DNA of 64,000 nucleotides from Epiperipatus broadwayi (lineage: Eukaryota; Onychophora; Udeonychophora; Euonychophora; Peripatidae), in assembly GCA_028023455.1 (NCBI GenBank), contig JAQFVV010000279.1, forward strand, positions 868,001-932,000, written 5' to 3'. Every line of letters begins with the position of its first letter. Positions within the stretch are counted from its first letter, which is position 1. Shown here piece after piece: positions 1 through 14,586 of the stretch. Position numbers and translations under genes: made by a program. The notes below the pieces were generated by a model that worked only from the letters and a program-made list of their open reading frames with translations, had not been told where the DNA came from and did no database searches.

Positions 1-14
1 ATGGACATGATCCA

Positions 15-1437
<1,423 letters not shown>

Positions 1438-1476
1438 CCAAGCGTTTTCAACTCTTACGAGTCCTTATCAAGGCAG
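1438..1476 (-). ncRNA. degenerate hammerhead-like motif
   Basis: Read on the minus strand, the order is TTGATAA, a hairpin (GACTC, loop GTAA, GAGTT), GAAAA, then CGC. This resembles the catalytic core, stem II and GAAA box of type I hammerhead ribozymes found in Penelope-like elements. The expected first C of the core is T and the essential G8 is A, so it would not cleave. No flanking element boundaries are visible. It is probably a relic of a ribozyme-carrying retroelement, but the match is short and could be chance. Confidence 0.3.
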
Positions 1477-2224
1477 TGTAAACAATTCTATTTTCTCAAT
1501 TGACAGGAATTGTTATTTATATTATTTTTATATTATATACAGAAGTATTATTTATTTATTTATTATATACATAATTTTAAAAATTAACAGTAAGCAAACC
1601 CATTATTATTGTATGACATGTCTTTACCAGATATTCTTCAATTATATAATATATTTATTATAATTGTTTTATTTAATATTAAGAGATGAGTTGGGTGACA
1701 AATGATACTATTTAAGGGATCAAAATTAAATTTCCATCAAATGTAAATATTGCTTTATTTAATATAGTTAATCAGTAATCAACACAAAATAGAAAAACGA
1801 TTTTTTTTTTATTTTTATAAAACATTGTGATTAAATAGCTATATGACAAATATATAGATATTAAATAAAACATCACTTCCAAATTTGTTTGCTACATTAA
1901 GTAAAGACGAGATACTTTTGGTGGTAACATAAATTTGACTTAATTGTATAACTTATCAGGATCTCATCTGTATTTTTTATTATATCTGAAATGACAAGAA
2001 TATCAAAAGGACTCGAAAATAAATTCATTCAGTAAATGTAACATATTTTCAATAATAGAGATTTTTTATTTCTTTTATTATTTCATTATTATTATTTTTT
2101 AAAAATAAACAATCTTAATCATCACAAATGTATTATTTTGGTCCGTATTTCTTGGATGAATATATAATAGACATTTAATCATCTTACTTTAATTTTAAGA
2201 AGTTTTTCTACTTCATTTAAACTC
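1477..2224. other. AT-rich intergenic DNA, no gene seen
   Basis: Low-complexity A/T-rich sequence with many ATTT/AAAT runs. No coding frame, RNA gene or repeat boundary could be supported. Confidence 0.6.
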
Positions 2225-2251
2225 TTATTACTTTGCCTAATAAATAAATAA

Positions 2252-2293
<42 letters not shown>

Positions 2294-2337
2294 TTATTTA
2301 TTTATATATATATATATTGTTATTACTTTGCCTAATA
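2225..2337. repeat. palindromic (AAAT)n(AT)n(TTTA)n tract flanked by 18-bp direct repeats
   Basis: An AT run sits between an AAAT-type run on the left and its reverse complement on the right, so the tract can fold on itself. The 18-base sequence TTATTACTTTGCCTAATA occurs exactly at both borders (2225-2242 and 2320-2337). The direct repeats look like a target-site or replication-slippage duplication. Confidence 0.85.
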
Positions 2338-2880
2338 TATATATTGTGATGATCACACATACTGCGATCACACATATAGATATTTAACATTTAAAAAATA
2401 TCAAATATTGTGTTTGGAATACTAAAAAGTGAGTTTAAAAAAATTACAAAACAAAGAAATGTTTTAATTAAGAAAAGAGAGAAAATTAGAATCGAAAAGA
2501 TTCTTATCTTTTACCCTCCAAAGTCAAGATTTTGTGAAATGAAAAATAAGTAAATTTAGAAATATTAAAATTATACATTAGAAAATTAATAGTAATAAAG
2601 TAATATAAATGAAAGACAAACTAAAATATGATGTATAAGAAAAGTAAAGTTTGAAAAGTTTAAATAAAAGTAAAGTAGAAATTTAAAACATGACTGAAAG
2701 ATAAGGATCTGGGTCATAAAAGTACACATTTGATGATAAAATGAAATGCGTGTATGAAGTATGATAAAGACATCAATAATTTATGCTTGTCAATAATGTC
2801 AAAAATAAAAAAAAACATTTTATTAAAAATCTGTGTAGTTAAAAGAGAAATAAGAAATAAATGTTCATAGTGCTACAAAA
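2338..2880. other. A-rich intergenic DNA, no gene seen
   Basis: Purine-leaning, AT-rich sequence with stop codons in all frames. Nothing recognisable apart from short A runs. Confidence 0.55.
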
Positions 2881-3390
2881 TTATGTAAAGATAAATCTAT
2901 AGAAATGGCCGAAGGCGCATTAAGAAAAGAAAGTTGGGAATAAAAGCGAAAACAAAGGATTGAAAGGACAAAGGACTGTGGAATTTTTTAATTAAAAAGT
3001 TTCAGTATAATGATTAGAGTTGGAGATGTCTTGTTGAGAGGTTGATGGAAAGACTGCTCCAATAATAAGCAGTTATAGTTAACAAGATATGATTTCTAAC
3101 ATCGGTGCCTCATCAAGAATGGCTGGCTAAGGGGCGTTGTGATCGCTTGCTGATCCAGACTCACTGTGTTCTAATGGTTCCTGTCTAGATGTAACAACTG
3201 CTGATGTAGTGCCTGCCATAGAATTCATTTTGCCTGGTCCTTAATGTCTTGAATGCGGAAGAGTTCCCACAACCAAAATCTAACTTAAGAGTGACCGTTC
3301 CCTGCTAAAAAAGTGAAGAAATTCCATGTGGTGCTCAGCAAGACTTCAAATTAATTCAGAGACTGAAAAACCTAGGTAAAAATGTATACT
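2881..3390. other. G+C-richer unidentified island, probably a decayed repeat
   Basis: About 500 bases are clearly richer in G+C and CpG than their surroundings (for example GGCCGAAGGCGC near 2907, GGGGCG near 3131, GATCGC near 3141). No frame stays open, and I could not match it to a known family. The composition suggests either an old transposable-element fragment or a non-coding exon. It is flanked on both sides by ordinary AT-rich DNA (3391-3840 holds nothing I can identify). Confidence 0.35.
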
Positions 3391-3839
3391 ACATTTTATA
3401 CTTACATGTGCACATACCTTTAATTTAGACAATGGCCAAATTCTTACTTTGAATGATACAGACATTCTTGAACATGTTTTATATACAGGGAGTGAGGATT
3501 ATAAATGTACAATCATTGATAGGATCTTATTATTTTGTTTACTTGTAACATTATAGCACATAATCTGTTTTTATTGTGTGTAAATGATTTAAAGTATTTC
3601 TTTTATTGCTTAATTTATTGTATTAAATATCTTTTATTTATTTAAATCTGTTTCATCTCGTTCTTCACCACTCCAAAAAGTAATATAGTCTTAAAGTTTG
3701 GGAAAATAATTATTATTCATTATGAGTACTGAATTAATATGTGAAGCAAGTGGTGCAGTATTTTGAACCCATTAAAATTTATAAATATCCAAGTGCTGTA
3801 ACTCTGTTAAATCTTATTGCAGTTGAGAGACAGTTGACC

Positions 3840-4024
3840 AGGAAAAATAACCTGGGGCTATACCCATATAGTTACAGGTTTGGTCAAGTACGGATATAGA
3901 CTCGTTTATGTCCGTATGTTCTCTCTGCTTGTGGTAGCAGAAAGTGGACGATCTGGAATTTTAAGAATTTCCCATTATATATAAATAAAAGGGAAGTTAA
4001 GCTTTTGATCGGCGTGTTTCCGTT

Positions 4025-4104
<80 letters not shown>

Positions 4105-4110
4105 TTAGAT
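3840..4110. repeat. CpG-containing segment next to an (AT)n hairpin; possible LTR fragment
   Basis: CCGTTACA at 4020-4027 and TGTAACGG at 4059-4066 are exact inverted copies bracketing an AT run; a second AT run follows. On the minus strand the sequence after TGTAACGG is CpG-containing and relatively complex. Many Ty3-type LTRs begin TGTAACG and end CGTTACA, so an LTR end is possible. No second LTR, primer-binding site or coding region is visible, so this is only suggestive. Confidence 0.3.
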
Positions 4111-4536
4111 TCCAACCAGTCACAACCTAAATATTCACACTAAATATAGTAATCAATATTTTTTACTGCTGTCAAGGCAACCATCTCACCTTTTTAATAG
4201 CAAGAATGGAAATCCATTCTTACTAATGGTCCATTGAATATATATGGATACTTAAAGATTGCAATTGACTACAGAATATGAAATATTGATACAATGAAGT
4301 TTAAATAAACCTCTTTAAACATGAAAAAAACATGTCACTTTAAACATATGTTCTTTAAAAAGAACTAGAAATAATATAAACTATGCCAAAATAATATTAG
4401 TATTAAATTTTTCATATGTATTATTCATTAAATCATTTAAATTAACAACTTATAACGATACTATTTTTTTATTCCCAAACAAATTATATTGTTTTTAAAA
4501 ATAATTACAAGAAGACGATTTAAAAGGAAAAAATAC

Positions 4537-4565
4537 AAAAAAAAAAAAAAAAAAAAAAAAAAAAA
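4537..4565. repeat. poly-A run (29 bases)
   Basis: Uninterrupted A run. It has no recognisable retroposon body on its left, so I do not call it a poly(A) tail. Confidence 0.9.
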
Positions 4566-4825
4566 CACTTTTATATTTTCTCCAACTTTTTGAAATTATT
4601 ATTATCAGCAATATAATGTACATTAAATAAAATACTTTTAATAAATTTGTTATAATACCAACAAAATAGTAATTTGCATAAAATTTCCTTTTATGTTGCA
4701 AAGGTTTTTATTTAAAACTATTTGATTTTTTTATTTCTATAACAAAATGTTTTTTAAAGCAATTAATTTATGGAAGGAAGATTGATAGTTGTCAGTTCTA
4801 ATAATATTATTTAATAAATGTCTGA

Positions 4826-4828
<3 letters not shown>

Positions 4829-4913
<85 letters not shown>
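4829..4913. repeat. (AT)n microsatellite
   Basis: Pure AT dinucleotide tract, about 85 bases. Confidence 0.97.
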
Positions 4914-4916
<3 letters not shown>

Positions 4917-7407
4917 AATACATTTTAAAAATATAAAGATTGAGTTGGAATGATAGTAAATTTAAAAAAAAAAAAGCCTATTTAGAATAATGGGTTTAAA
5001 AATTTTTTCCAACTAAAAAGTACTTTGTTTACATTATTGTCCTTTCTTATTTACTTCAGATCTCTAAATAGTTTGTTTGTTATCTGAAAATACTTTAAAG
5101 ATATATTACATGGTTTCCACACTTATATTAACACTTTAATGGATCACTTTCATTATTAGTCAAGCAAAGTAAAACTCTGAAACTTTTAATTGGTCAAGTG
5201 AGAAACTTTTTGATACAAATATTTTCATCTTTTACTGTATATTAATTTTAGGTTCATTTTCAAAAAGTATATTAATTATTTGTAATGTTAGGAAAGTAAA
5301 CGATAGTTATTTCAAAAGTATATTTTTATTTGTATTTTATAGAAATATTCAAAAGCGGAAAAATCAAAGAAAACATTATGAGCGAATTAGAAGCATTGTA
5401 AATGTCATTTTGATCCCTCCCAGATTTCACATTACAAATTTTTTAAGAATTTTTTAGGAAAAATCTTAACGACTTTCTCAAAATAATTATACTTTCAGCA
5501 TATTATTAAAAAATACACCAAAAATACATTATAATGCCAGAAAAATATTATAAATCATTAAACTTTGTTTGAAAATCAAATAAACAGCTTGGAGCAATAT
5601 AACCTCTTGACAAGATGTCAAAAATTGCTGCTACAGCTGGTTTCTTTCTCTAGGCTGGTTTCTTTTTCAATTTACAATCGTGTAAAGTACACAATTTTTT
5701 AATAAAAACTTACTACTTTTGTAAAATAGATATATTTTTATCAGATTTTATGAAAATTATTTATAATATGTACGAAACATAATAAAAAAAAACACTCCAA
5801 AATATATATTTTCATTTTAGCGGTGAAAAAATATTTAACAGAATCATCAGCCAATAAGAATTGAGAATAGATTGGGAATAGATTATCCAACCAATCAAAA
5901 CTGGTCTTCTTCTTTTGTTCAACTTAAAAACCTCCTAGTATTGATTTTTTACTTGTAAAATAATTCAGTAGATGGCAGCATCTTATAGGCTTTGCTCTAA
6001 GCTTTGATATGGGTATTTTTTCATTAATTTAACTAAAAAATTGGCTGAGTTAGAGCATTCTAAAGGTGACAACCGCAATGTCATGTTTCAGGCTATTAAA
6101 GTGTTAAGTTGGAAATTAAAACAGAAACTTAATGTATTCATCATTTAATGTAGAATAAACATTCATCTTTTTTCTGTTTTAGAAATAACTTCAAGTTCTG
6201 ATAAATAGTTTTTATCCCAATGTTATGCTGCTCAATTCGCTTCTTTAGTCAAAACATTTTTTCACAGAAAATATATCTGAAAAAAAAATGATGTACATCA
6301 TATAAATAATATATTATTAGCTAATAATTATAATAAGAGAATTATTAAAAATGATTTAATTCATACCGCAAAAATCATAATTAAAAAAACCAGGATAGAA
6401 AAAAAAACAACTACTATCAGATTCTGGATTCCTCACACAAAACAACTATATATAAAGGATTGGGTAAATTCCATAATACTATAGCATAAAAGCAACACAT
6501 ACCATTGACCAAATAATACTAAAATTGTGTCCTAAGCCTAAATATTCAACATAATTCTTTCAGAGATTTTTGAAATTTAATATATTTTATGTGGAGTCTG
6601 TGAAGGCTCTTATCATGATATAAACAATTTTCAATCAGCTCAGGAAAATATGAACATGATAATGCAATTAAAAACAATCATCATCACTCTCTTTCACTTT
6701 CACACCATCCTATAGAAAAAGGTCATAATATAGATTTGTCAAACACTAGTAACTTATCCAAATGTGATCTATATTTACAATATAAAATCTGATAATCAAT
6801 TTATATCCATGTGAAGCTATATTGTATCAATAAATGTAATGATACATATATCAGATGTCACTTCCGTAAATGATGTGTATAAAAATTAACTTATTCACAT
6901 GTCCTCTAAGTTCTACACATCTAGATTATGTCATATAATAGTGTCTTTTCAATTGAATGGAACAAGAAGCTCTCTGTGTTATTAGACTCAACTGGAATTT
7001 GATAAGATAATGGGTTAGCTTATAAAATGATATCTTATAATTAAATAAATCAAAATCATAATGAAAGCAATTTTTTATATATCTCTCATTCAATACATTA
7101 CTTCCCTGTTCTCAGAGTTTAGTGTTAAAAAGTACTACTGAGACTTCATTATTTGCCAAAATATAAAGTAAAACCAAAGGAATGTTTTATTGATTTTAAT
7201 TTATATTTACAAACAACCAAATATAAAAAAAATATCTATTTTTTTAATTATTAGTGCTAAATGGTATAGTTACATATAAATGTTTGTCAAAATAATCATT
7301 AGCATTTACATATTCTCAGGTTAAAATAATTGTTATCAAAATCAAATATATAATCACCCACTTGTACAGATAAGTGCTGAGTTTTTTTTTTTAAAAGTCA
7401 CAAAGTC

Positions 7408-7410
<3 letters not shown>
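4914..7410. other. AT-rich intergenic DNA, no gene seen
   Basis: About 2.5 kb of complex AT-rich sequence. I read both strands for coding frames, tRNA-like A/B boxes and inverted repeats, and found nothing I can support. Confidence 0.55.

Positions 7411-7465
<55 letters not shown>
7411..7465. repeat. (AT)n microsatellite
   Basis: AT dinucleotide tract running directly into an Illumina adapter sequence. The true length and right border of this tract are therefore unknown. Confidence 0.95.
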
Positions 7466-7470
<5 letters not shown>

Positions 7471-7486
7471 GACGCTCTTCCGATCT
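7466..7486 (+). other. Illumina TruSeq read-1 adapter remnant (assembly artefact)
   Basis: The sequence ends in ACGACGCTCTTCCGATCT. All 21 bases match the 3' end of the Illumina TruSeq universal (read 1) adapter. It sits exactly at the end of an AT microsatellite where an assembler would struggle. It is not genomic, and sequence continuity across 7465/7487 should not be trusted. Confidence 0.97.
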
Positions 7487-7617
7487 GCAGTTGTATAAAT
7501 AACAAAATAACAAAGCATAATATACATTTTTATTTCATACAATTTTCACCTAATTTTTGTGAAAACCATATTGGTGACATTTGTTAATAATATATGTATT
7601 AAGTCACATTTGTTAAT

Positions 7618-7857
<240 letters not shown>

Positions 7858-9791
7858 TTACTGACATCAAGTAGATCTGCATCAGAGATTTATTCTTTTT
7901 GGTATGATTGCCCTAACTCTGCAATTGAAATTAAAAAAAAAAAATATCAAGATTCTCTTTAGAGTATACAAAATATAAATATGTTTTGTAAATTAGATTT
8001 CCATCTTTTAGGGTGTCTAAATGGAGAATTCTTACAAGAATCTCTTTTATGTTACAAATGGTGTTAAATCATGGCAAAAAAATTGATACATTCCTCTGCA
8101 TCACATTTAATTTTTAAGAATTTAGTAAAACGTTTTATCACTAAGTTATTGTAATTCTAACAAATATTTTTTTCTATAATTAACTCTTATAAGTAATAAA
8201 TTGATTCCTATATATGTGCATATAAATATCAACATATATAACCTTATTATAGCAAACCTACTTCTCAAACATATCTCATGATTACTTAATGGCTTCAAAT
8301 TATTTGCCCAAATAATAGTTAATAAATTTCAGTGGTGACTTTCCAATCACAAATGTTAATAAAAATTTATGTAAGACATGTGTGCTATATGTATATTATA
8401 AAAAATAATAAAGAAAATCACTGATATGAAGCTCTGATATGTTGTGACATAAAATTGAAAGAACAAAGGAATAAAAGAACAAACATGTCTACACTTCCAT
8501 ACTTTATTTTTAAAAAGTGAACATAATGGTGTTTGATTGATCTTTTTTTGACATATTTCTTATTTATTTAATTATTAATATGGACTCTATTTGAAGAATT
8601 TATGTTTAACCTTGATGGAATTCTATTAACATGGAAGATAATCTCTTTTTGTCAAATATGTAAATGTTGTAATAGTTGACTATCCGTTCTGCATGTCATG
8701 TTGAGATAAACAAATAAAAATAAAGGAATTATTTGAGATTCTTCTACCATCAAAATTTTATGTTCATTCTGTGGATAGAAGGTAGTTAGCCATTTACAAC
8801 AATTTCTCCTGCCTTTTTAGATTCATGCTTGTTGATGGCTTTCCTCTTTTTTACATGCAATCTGGAGCAGTAGGCAATAAGAAATTAATCCCCACTAGGA
8901 TATTTTTAGCGAGTAATTTTTTGGCATATACTTAATTAAGATAAAGTTTCTTTAATTTTTTATATAGAAAAAATCTAGTAAAAACACAATTTGGCATTTT
9001 TATACAGATAAAACAGTTGTCAGTCAATGAAAAATTATAATTAAAATCTCAGATTTTTTCTCTTTTATTGCATTATTGATTGGCATGATATATTCAACTT
9101 AATATTTTCCATGAGAAATACTGATTTAATTTCTATTATTAAATCACATGTCTGGCATTTTTTATAACTTTTCAATTGTTAAAAAAACTAAAAAAAAAAA
9201 AAAATAATAACAAAGATACCTAAAAAAAATATATAAACTATTTATGACATACAAAATGTAGCACTCATTTTTAAATCATAAATCTTTTTTAACAAATAAA
9301 TAGACTTTTCTATATCATTTTAATTCTTAGCTATTTCAAAATTGATTTTCATATAGCTTCTTTATTTACTTTACATATATCATTAGCATTGCCAAAATGT
9401 GCAATCGTAAACACATATACACCACAAAAATGGGATGAAGACAAGAAAAATGATAACATGAAAACACAACAAAATGGAACAAAGATAAACAAAAAAATCA
9501 ACATTTTGTACTGCAAGCTTAAGAAGCATTCATGATATGTATTAAGTAATTAATTGTATGAAGGATGATATACATATCTAATTACAAAAAGATATCTATT
9601 AACTTTTATTAATAAATAATTTAAAAGTTTATGCATAAACAATCTGCTTTATTTCATTTCAACAACTGAGTTAAAAAACTTTAGTTGTTTAAATTTCATT
9701 TAAAGCTTTCATTTGACAAGATAAAATTATATCTTATTACATAACTTTGTTTTCAATGGCTTCACACGTTATTTATTAAATCTGTGTTAAT
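7858..9791. other. AT-rich intergenic DNA, no gene seen
   Basis: Complex AT-rich sequence without a supportable coding frame, structural RNA or repeat boundary. Short poly-A runs occur near 7930 and 9190. Confidence 0.55.
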
Positions 9792-10163
9792 TTGTCATTC
9801 AAAATTTACAAAATAAGTAATTTGTCTAAGGTGACCAATTTGGTAACTGAGCTGTCACATAATGAGGTGGCAGACACCAATTTCATAAACACTGAACATC
9901 AATGTTCAAAGATAATACAGACAAATGTTAATTATACTAAATGTAATACTCACAAGATCAGTAGTAAAAGTAATAATAGTCCGAAAGTTATAAATAATAA
10001 AAGTATTATTTTAACCACTTCTACTTTCACTAAGACTGAGTTCCAAAGTTCAAAGATAATACAAACATATACTAATGTTACTAAAATTAACTCTCAGAAG
10101 CTCAATAGGAAAAGTAATAATAATCCGATAGATATTAATAATAACAAAAACCATACCTTGTGA
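9792..10163 (+). CDS. hypothetical 123-codon ORF with an internal duplication
   Basis: The frame encodes a Ser/Asn/Lys/Thr-rich polypeptide made of two similar blocks of about 44 residues. Each contains SSKIIQT or CSKIIQT, then a KINSQK/CNTHKIS-like stretch and K-SNN-P. The DNA is duplicated correspondingly (about 9886-9999 and 10033-10143). I recognise no family. It lies just upstream of the degraded plus-strand LINE and could be part of its first ORF, or simply a chance frame in a tandem duplication. The start shown is an alternative (TTG-type) codon; no ATG, Kozak context or splice signal supports it. Confidence 0.25.
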   Translation: MSFKIYKISNLSKVTNLVTELSHNEVADTNFINTEHQCSKIIQTNVNYTKCNTHKISSKSNNSPKVINNKSIILTTSTFTKTEFQSSKIIQTYTNVTKINSQKLNRKSNNNPIDINNNKNHTL

Positions 10164-10850
10164 CATCAGTGAACTGGACCTAAATATCTAAGAATCACAC
10201 ACCCCCTACAGTTTGAAACACATATGCTATTATAATAACCGATAATATATTCAACAATTTGATCCTAAGAAGATAAGTGACAATTTTAAATTTTTTTTTC
10301 TACTAGGTTCATAATTCTATATGCTACATACATCAACATTTTCTATATAAATTTACTGGGCAATTAACATTTGATGCAATATCTTTGCATGGTGTGTGGG
10401 ATATGATAGCACATATTGCTGACTATCCAAATTCCATGTATTTGATAATTGAGTTATTTTAGACCAAAGAGGGGATTGATTTCAAACATAAATAATAAAA
10501 AAATCTTACAAACTTTGCCTTAATTATGGTGGATTGAAATCAATACAACTCTATTACATACATACTCAAAATCACCTATTATGCAACTATTTGGCAAAGT
10601 AATAGTTTTTCACCCCAATTATTTAAAGGATAGCCCTTTAACCATTCTATAGTAACAGCTATGATTTCAAATTACAACTGTATCATGATCCAAATATAAA
10701 TTTCAATATAAATCTTTGATCAAGAAGATATATTATGCCTATATATCAGAGGATTGAACTCCCTGTGTTATTTCTATTAACAATGGGATCATTTAGTGTT
10801 GCAATGTATTATTCTCCAAAAATAGGCAAAACTATCCATATAATAGTTTG

Positions 10851-11140
10851 ACTGAGAGCAAGCCATATTAATAATGGACATCAGAAGGTTGTGCATAAAA
10901 TCCCTATCATGTGCCTACTCATCCAATATTCTCAGGCTAGTGTATAGTGTGAGGTTTTCATCAATAAGTTGTTTTGAATCTGTTAGAAACTAATTTGGAG
11001 ATATTGGATAAGTAGGCACTAGATAAAGATTTTGTGCACAAAATTTCTTGTATCCATTCCTCACTCTAGGTTGCACTGAGTGGCACTACTGTATGAACAG
11101 TTTTGCAGTTGAGAAATGATGACCACATTATATTAAGTGG
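10851..11140. mobile_element. short inverted copy of the hammerhead repeat family
   Basis: The left half (about 10858-10945) matches the minus orientation of the family (AAGG-TTGTGCATAAAATCCCTAT, CTACTCATCCAATAT), and the right half (about 11005-11140) is the reverse orientation of the same segment. Both ribozyme cores are destroyed. The element lies inside the degraded LINE. No clear target-site duplication was found. Confidence 0.6.
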
Positions 11141-12246
11141 TTTAATATTAATCACTAAACTTCACTTTCATTAAAACCAGCTGATCAGCTAAATTTCCAA
11201 GACAACAAAGAATAGTCAGTAGCATTTTTTTCATGATTACACTCAAAATTGCCAAGAGTTTATCCATGCACATACTACATATCCTAAATACTAATTCACC
11301 TTCAACCTTACTACACCAACTATTGATTTGACATAGAAGGAGGCAGATAATAATAATTGTGCTATCCTTATTGATATACAAACAACCTTGACTTGGATTG
11401 TATTATTTTCAATAATTCTCACAATGCAACAACTTAAGCCAACATTTTCTCAAAAAGATTAATACTGCTCAAGAAGATTTTATTTATAGTCGTACTCAAG
11501 ATAACAACCATACTATTCATAATAAAACATCAATTTATATTATGGAGACAATTTCTCCATGTTTACCACCTATAGCAACCATTTCTCCCTGCAACACTTT
11601 TAATCGAAAAATCCCTAAAATGACTTGGCAATTCAAAAAACCATAAATGGAGGTAATTGAACTGTTGCTGCTGGACAAGGACTCTGTAAAAACATGTAAC
11701 ATTCTTATGCAAACTGAATGCCCCATAGCTGACTCCATAGATCAATCTATCTCTCTACCTTGCATAAATAACAAAGACACTCGACACATAGGCAGTAGAC
11801 ATTGTTAGCTACTGTAAATCATCAATATAAATTCATAATTGTATAACCCAACATTCCTAAAAACATTAAATATTTTGCAACCACTCTTATTTATCGATAG
11901 AATTAATTACCCTAAAAATTACTGATAAATGAGACTAAAAATTACTGCACTTAATGTTCAAGATATCATTTCAGTGTCTAAACTTTTTTCAATTAAAATA
12001 AGTGGATAAGCAATATACAATGTCATTGCTTGGATTTTTTGATGTAAAAGTATACAATGGATCCCAGATTGTCTCTTGTGCTTACCTCAATAAAAAGGTA
12101 TTCTATGTCTGCTCCAGTGACACATTTTCACTATCATCTGGAACTGGTATTGTTATCACTCCAAGCTGTTGACAAGATTATTTATATAAACTCAAATCTT
12201 TTGATCATTACATATCACAGGCATATTACAACACTAAATATTATAT

Positions 12247-12894
12247 ATAAATAAGTATTTGTTTTATATAGCGTATGTCTACAATTGTATTGCATTCAAG
12301 TATCAGCCTTTCAAGCTAAATGTGCATATGCTTTTGTGAGTGTTATTAATAATAAATGAATACTTTCTCTCCAATATAAGATGTAGTATTTATGTAGGAA
12401 TAAAATGAATCACTTATTCCTACGACTCAAATGCTTATATATGAGCAAATCTGAAGTACTGGCAAACAAAGCATGAAGATGGAACTGTCACTTTAAATTA
12501 CAAAATACGATGTCTGAATGAATGATGTTGGTGAAATTGTCTAGAATTTACTATGTAATACAATTGTAAACATACACTATATAAAATAAATGCTTATTTA
12601 CATATAATTAAGTTTCAGATGGAATAATGTTTAGTAAATTCTAGACAATTGCACCGACATCATTCATTCAGACATCATTTATAGTAATTTAAAGTGACTG
12701 TTCAATCTTCACGCTTTGTTTGCCAGTACTTCAGATTTTCTCATATATAAGCATTTGAGTCATAGAAATAAGTGATTCATTTTATTCCCACATAAATACT
12801 ATATCTTGTATTGGAGAGAAAGTATTCATTTATTATTATTAACACTCGCAAAAGTGTATGCACAATTAGCTTGAAAGGCTGATATTTGAATGTA
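12247..12894. mobile_element. foldback element with 265-bp arms and 16-bp target-site duplication
   Basis: Arms 12287-12552 and 12633-12894 are inverted copies at roughly 90% identity by eye, around an 80-base centre. The element is bounded by exact 16-base direct repeats ACACTAAATATTATAT at 12231-12246 and 12895-12910. It carries no coding frame. The left 40 bases have no inverted partner. Long target duplications favour a target-primed retrotransposition mechanism over most cut-and-paste transposases. I found no hammerhead core in it. Confidence 0.8.
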
Positions 12895-14094
12895 ACACTA
12901 AATATTATATTTCTATATATCCATCATGGTAATGATATTATTTCAACCAAAATTCTGTCAATGAAATGCTTGCTTGCCTTTTCACCCAATCCAACTGTTC
13001 TAATGAAAGATTTTAAATCTTGACTATTAAAAATTCATGTCAAAATTGCTTCACTTAATAACCTTTCCACTTATGATTGGTTTTAAGTCAATAAACATCA
13101 CATGACCACCATTTCTTATGCTTGCTCTTAACAGTTTCTAAAACAGACAAAACTCTCTATATATATTACCACTCAGTGCAAGGCAGAGTAATCAATGCAT
13201 GCCAGAATATGTGTGTATAAATTTCCCATTTAGTGCCTACTCAGCCATAATCCACAGACTAGTCTCTGGTTTGTGGTCTTTGTCAGTGAGAAGGTTTGGA
13301 TCTGAAAGCACTGCATGTAGATATTAGGATCTAATGGAACTCTCCATCTGGCACCTTTATCTCTACTTAACTACAAAACTATGAGACTCAAATTAAAACA
13401 AAATATTTTCAATTTAAGCTCATGAGATTATATAGACATATAGGTCTCAATTCAGTTTAGTACCCATATATTTAAGTGTCTTTGGTTCTTTAATAACAAT
13501 AGTATCTTATTAGGCAAGATTGGTTTTATGCCAATAAACATCACATGATCACCATTTCTCATGCTTGCTCTTAACTGTTATTAAAGCAGGTAAAACTCTC
13601 TATACTTATTACCACTCAGTGTGAGCTAGAATAATCAATGGATACCAGAAGGCTTGTGGATAAATTCCCCATATAGTGCCTAGTCATCCAATACTCCCAT
13701 ACTAATTTATGGTTTGTGTCTTTAGTCAGTGAGGGTTCGATCTGAGAGCTCTGCATCTAGATCTTAAGAACTTATGCAATTGACTATCAAACACCTTTTA
13801 TCTCAACTTAACTATAAAACTATGAGTCTCAAATTAAATAACAAACTATAATATTTTAAATCCAAGTTCATCAGCTTATATAGTCATATAGGTGTCAACT
13901 TATTTCAGTTCCTATACATTTTAGTGTTGTTGGTTCTTTAATAACCATAGCCACCACTATACTATTATGCAGGATTGGTTTTAATCCAATAAACCTCACA
14001 TGATCATCATTTCTTATGCTTGTTCTTAACTGTTATTAAAACAGACAATACACTCTATACCTATTTCCACTCAGATCTAGGTGCAGTGCACACA

Positions 14095-14154
14095 GATCCA
14101 AAGATCCTCACTGACAAAATCCACAAGCCAGAAACTAGTCTTGGAATACTAGAT
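14095..14154 (+). ncRNA. mutated hammerhead ribozyme
   Basis: Plus-strand copy with CTGACAA in place of CTGANGA (G8 changed), weakened stem II, intact CCAGAAAC and ACTAGTC. Predicted inactive. Confidence 0.6.
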
Positions 14155-14527
14155 GAGTATGCACTTGATGGGTATTTTATGCACAAGCCTTCTGAAATCC
14201 ACTGATTATTCTGGCTTGCACTGAGGGGCAATACATATAGAGAGTTGTGCTTGTTTTCATAAGTTAAGAACAAGCTTAAGAAATGGTGATCATGTGATGT
14301 TAATTAGCTTAAAACTAATCCCGTCTAATAGGATAGTGGTGACTATGATTAATAAAAAACCAAAGACACCAAATTGTATGGATACGTAACTGATTTCAGA
14401 CCTATATGACTATATAAGCTAATGATCTTACATTAATTTGAGTCTTATATTTTTGTAGTTAAGTAAAGATAAAATGTGGCTGCTAAAGGGTTGCATTAGA
14501 TCCTAAGATCTAGGTGCAGTGCTTTCA

Positions 14528-14586
14528 GATTCAAAGCTCCTCTGTGATGAAGGCCCCTAGCCAGAAATTAGTCTGCAAATATTGGA
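14528..14586 (+). ncRNA. mutated hammerhead ribozyme
   Basis: Plus-strand copy with G8 intact but the first core C replaced (GTGATGA). Stem II (GGC/GCC), GAAA and TTAGTC are retained. Predicted inactive because the C3-G8 pair is lost. Confidence 0.55.

Noticed and set aside
12287-12894. Possible hammerhead near GAATGATGTTGGTGAAATTG in the foldback arms
   Set aside because: The core spacing is wrong and no stem II forms between the boxes.
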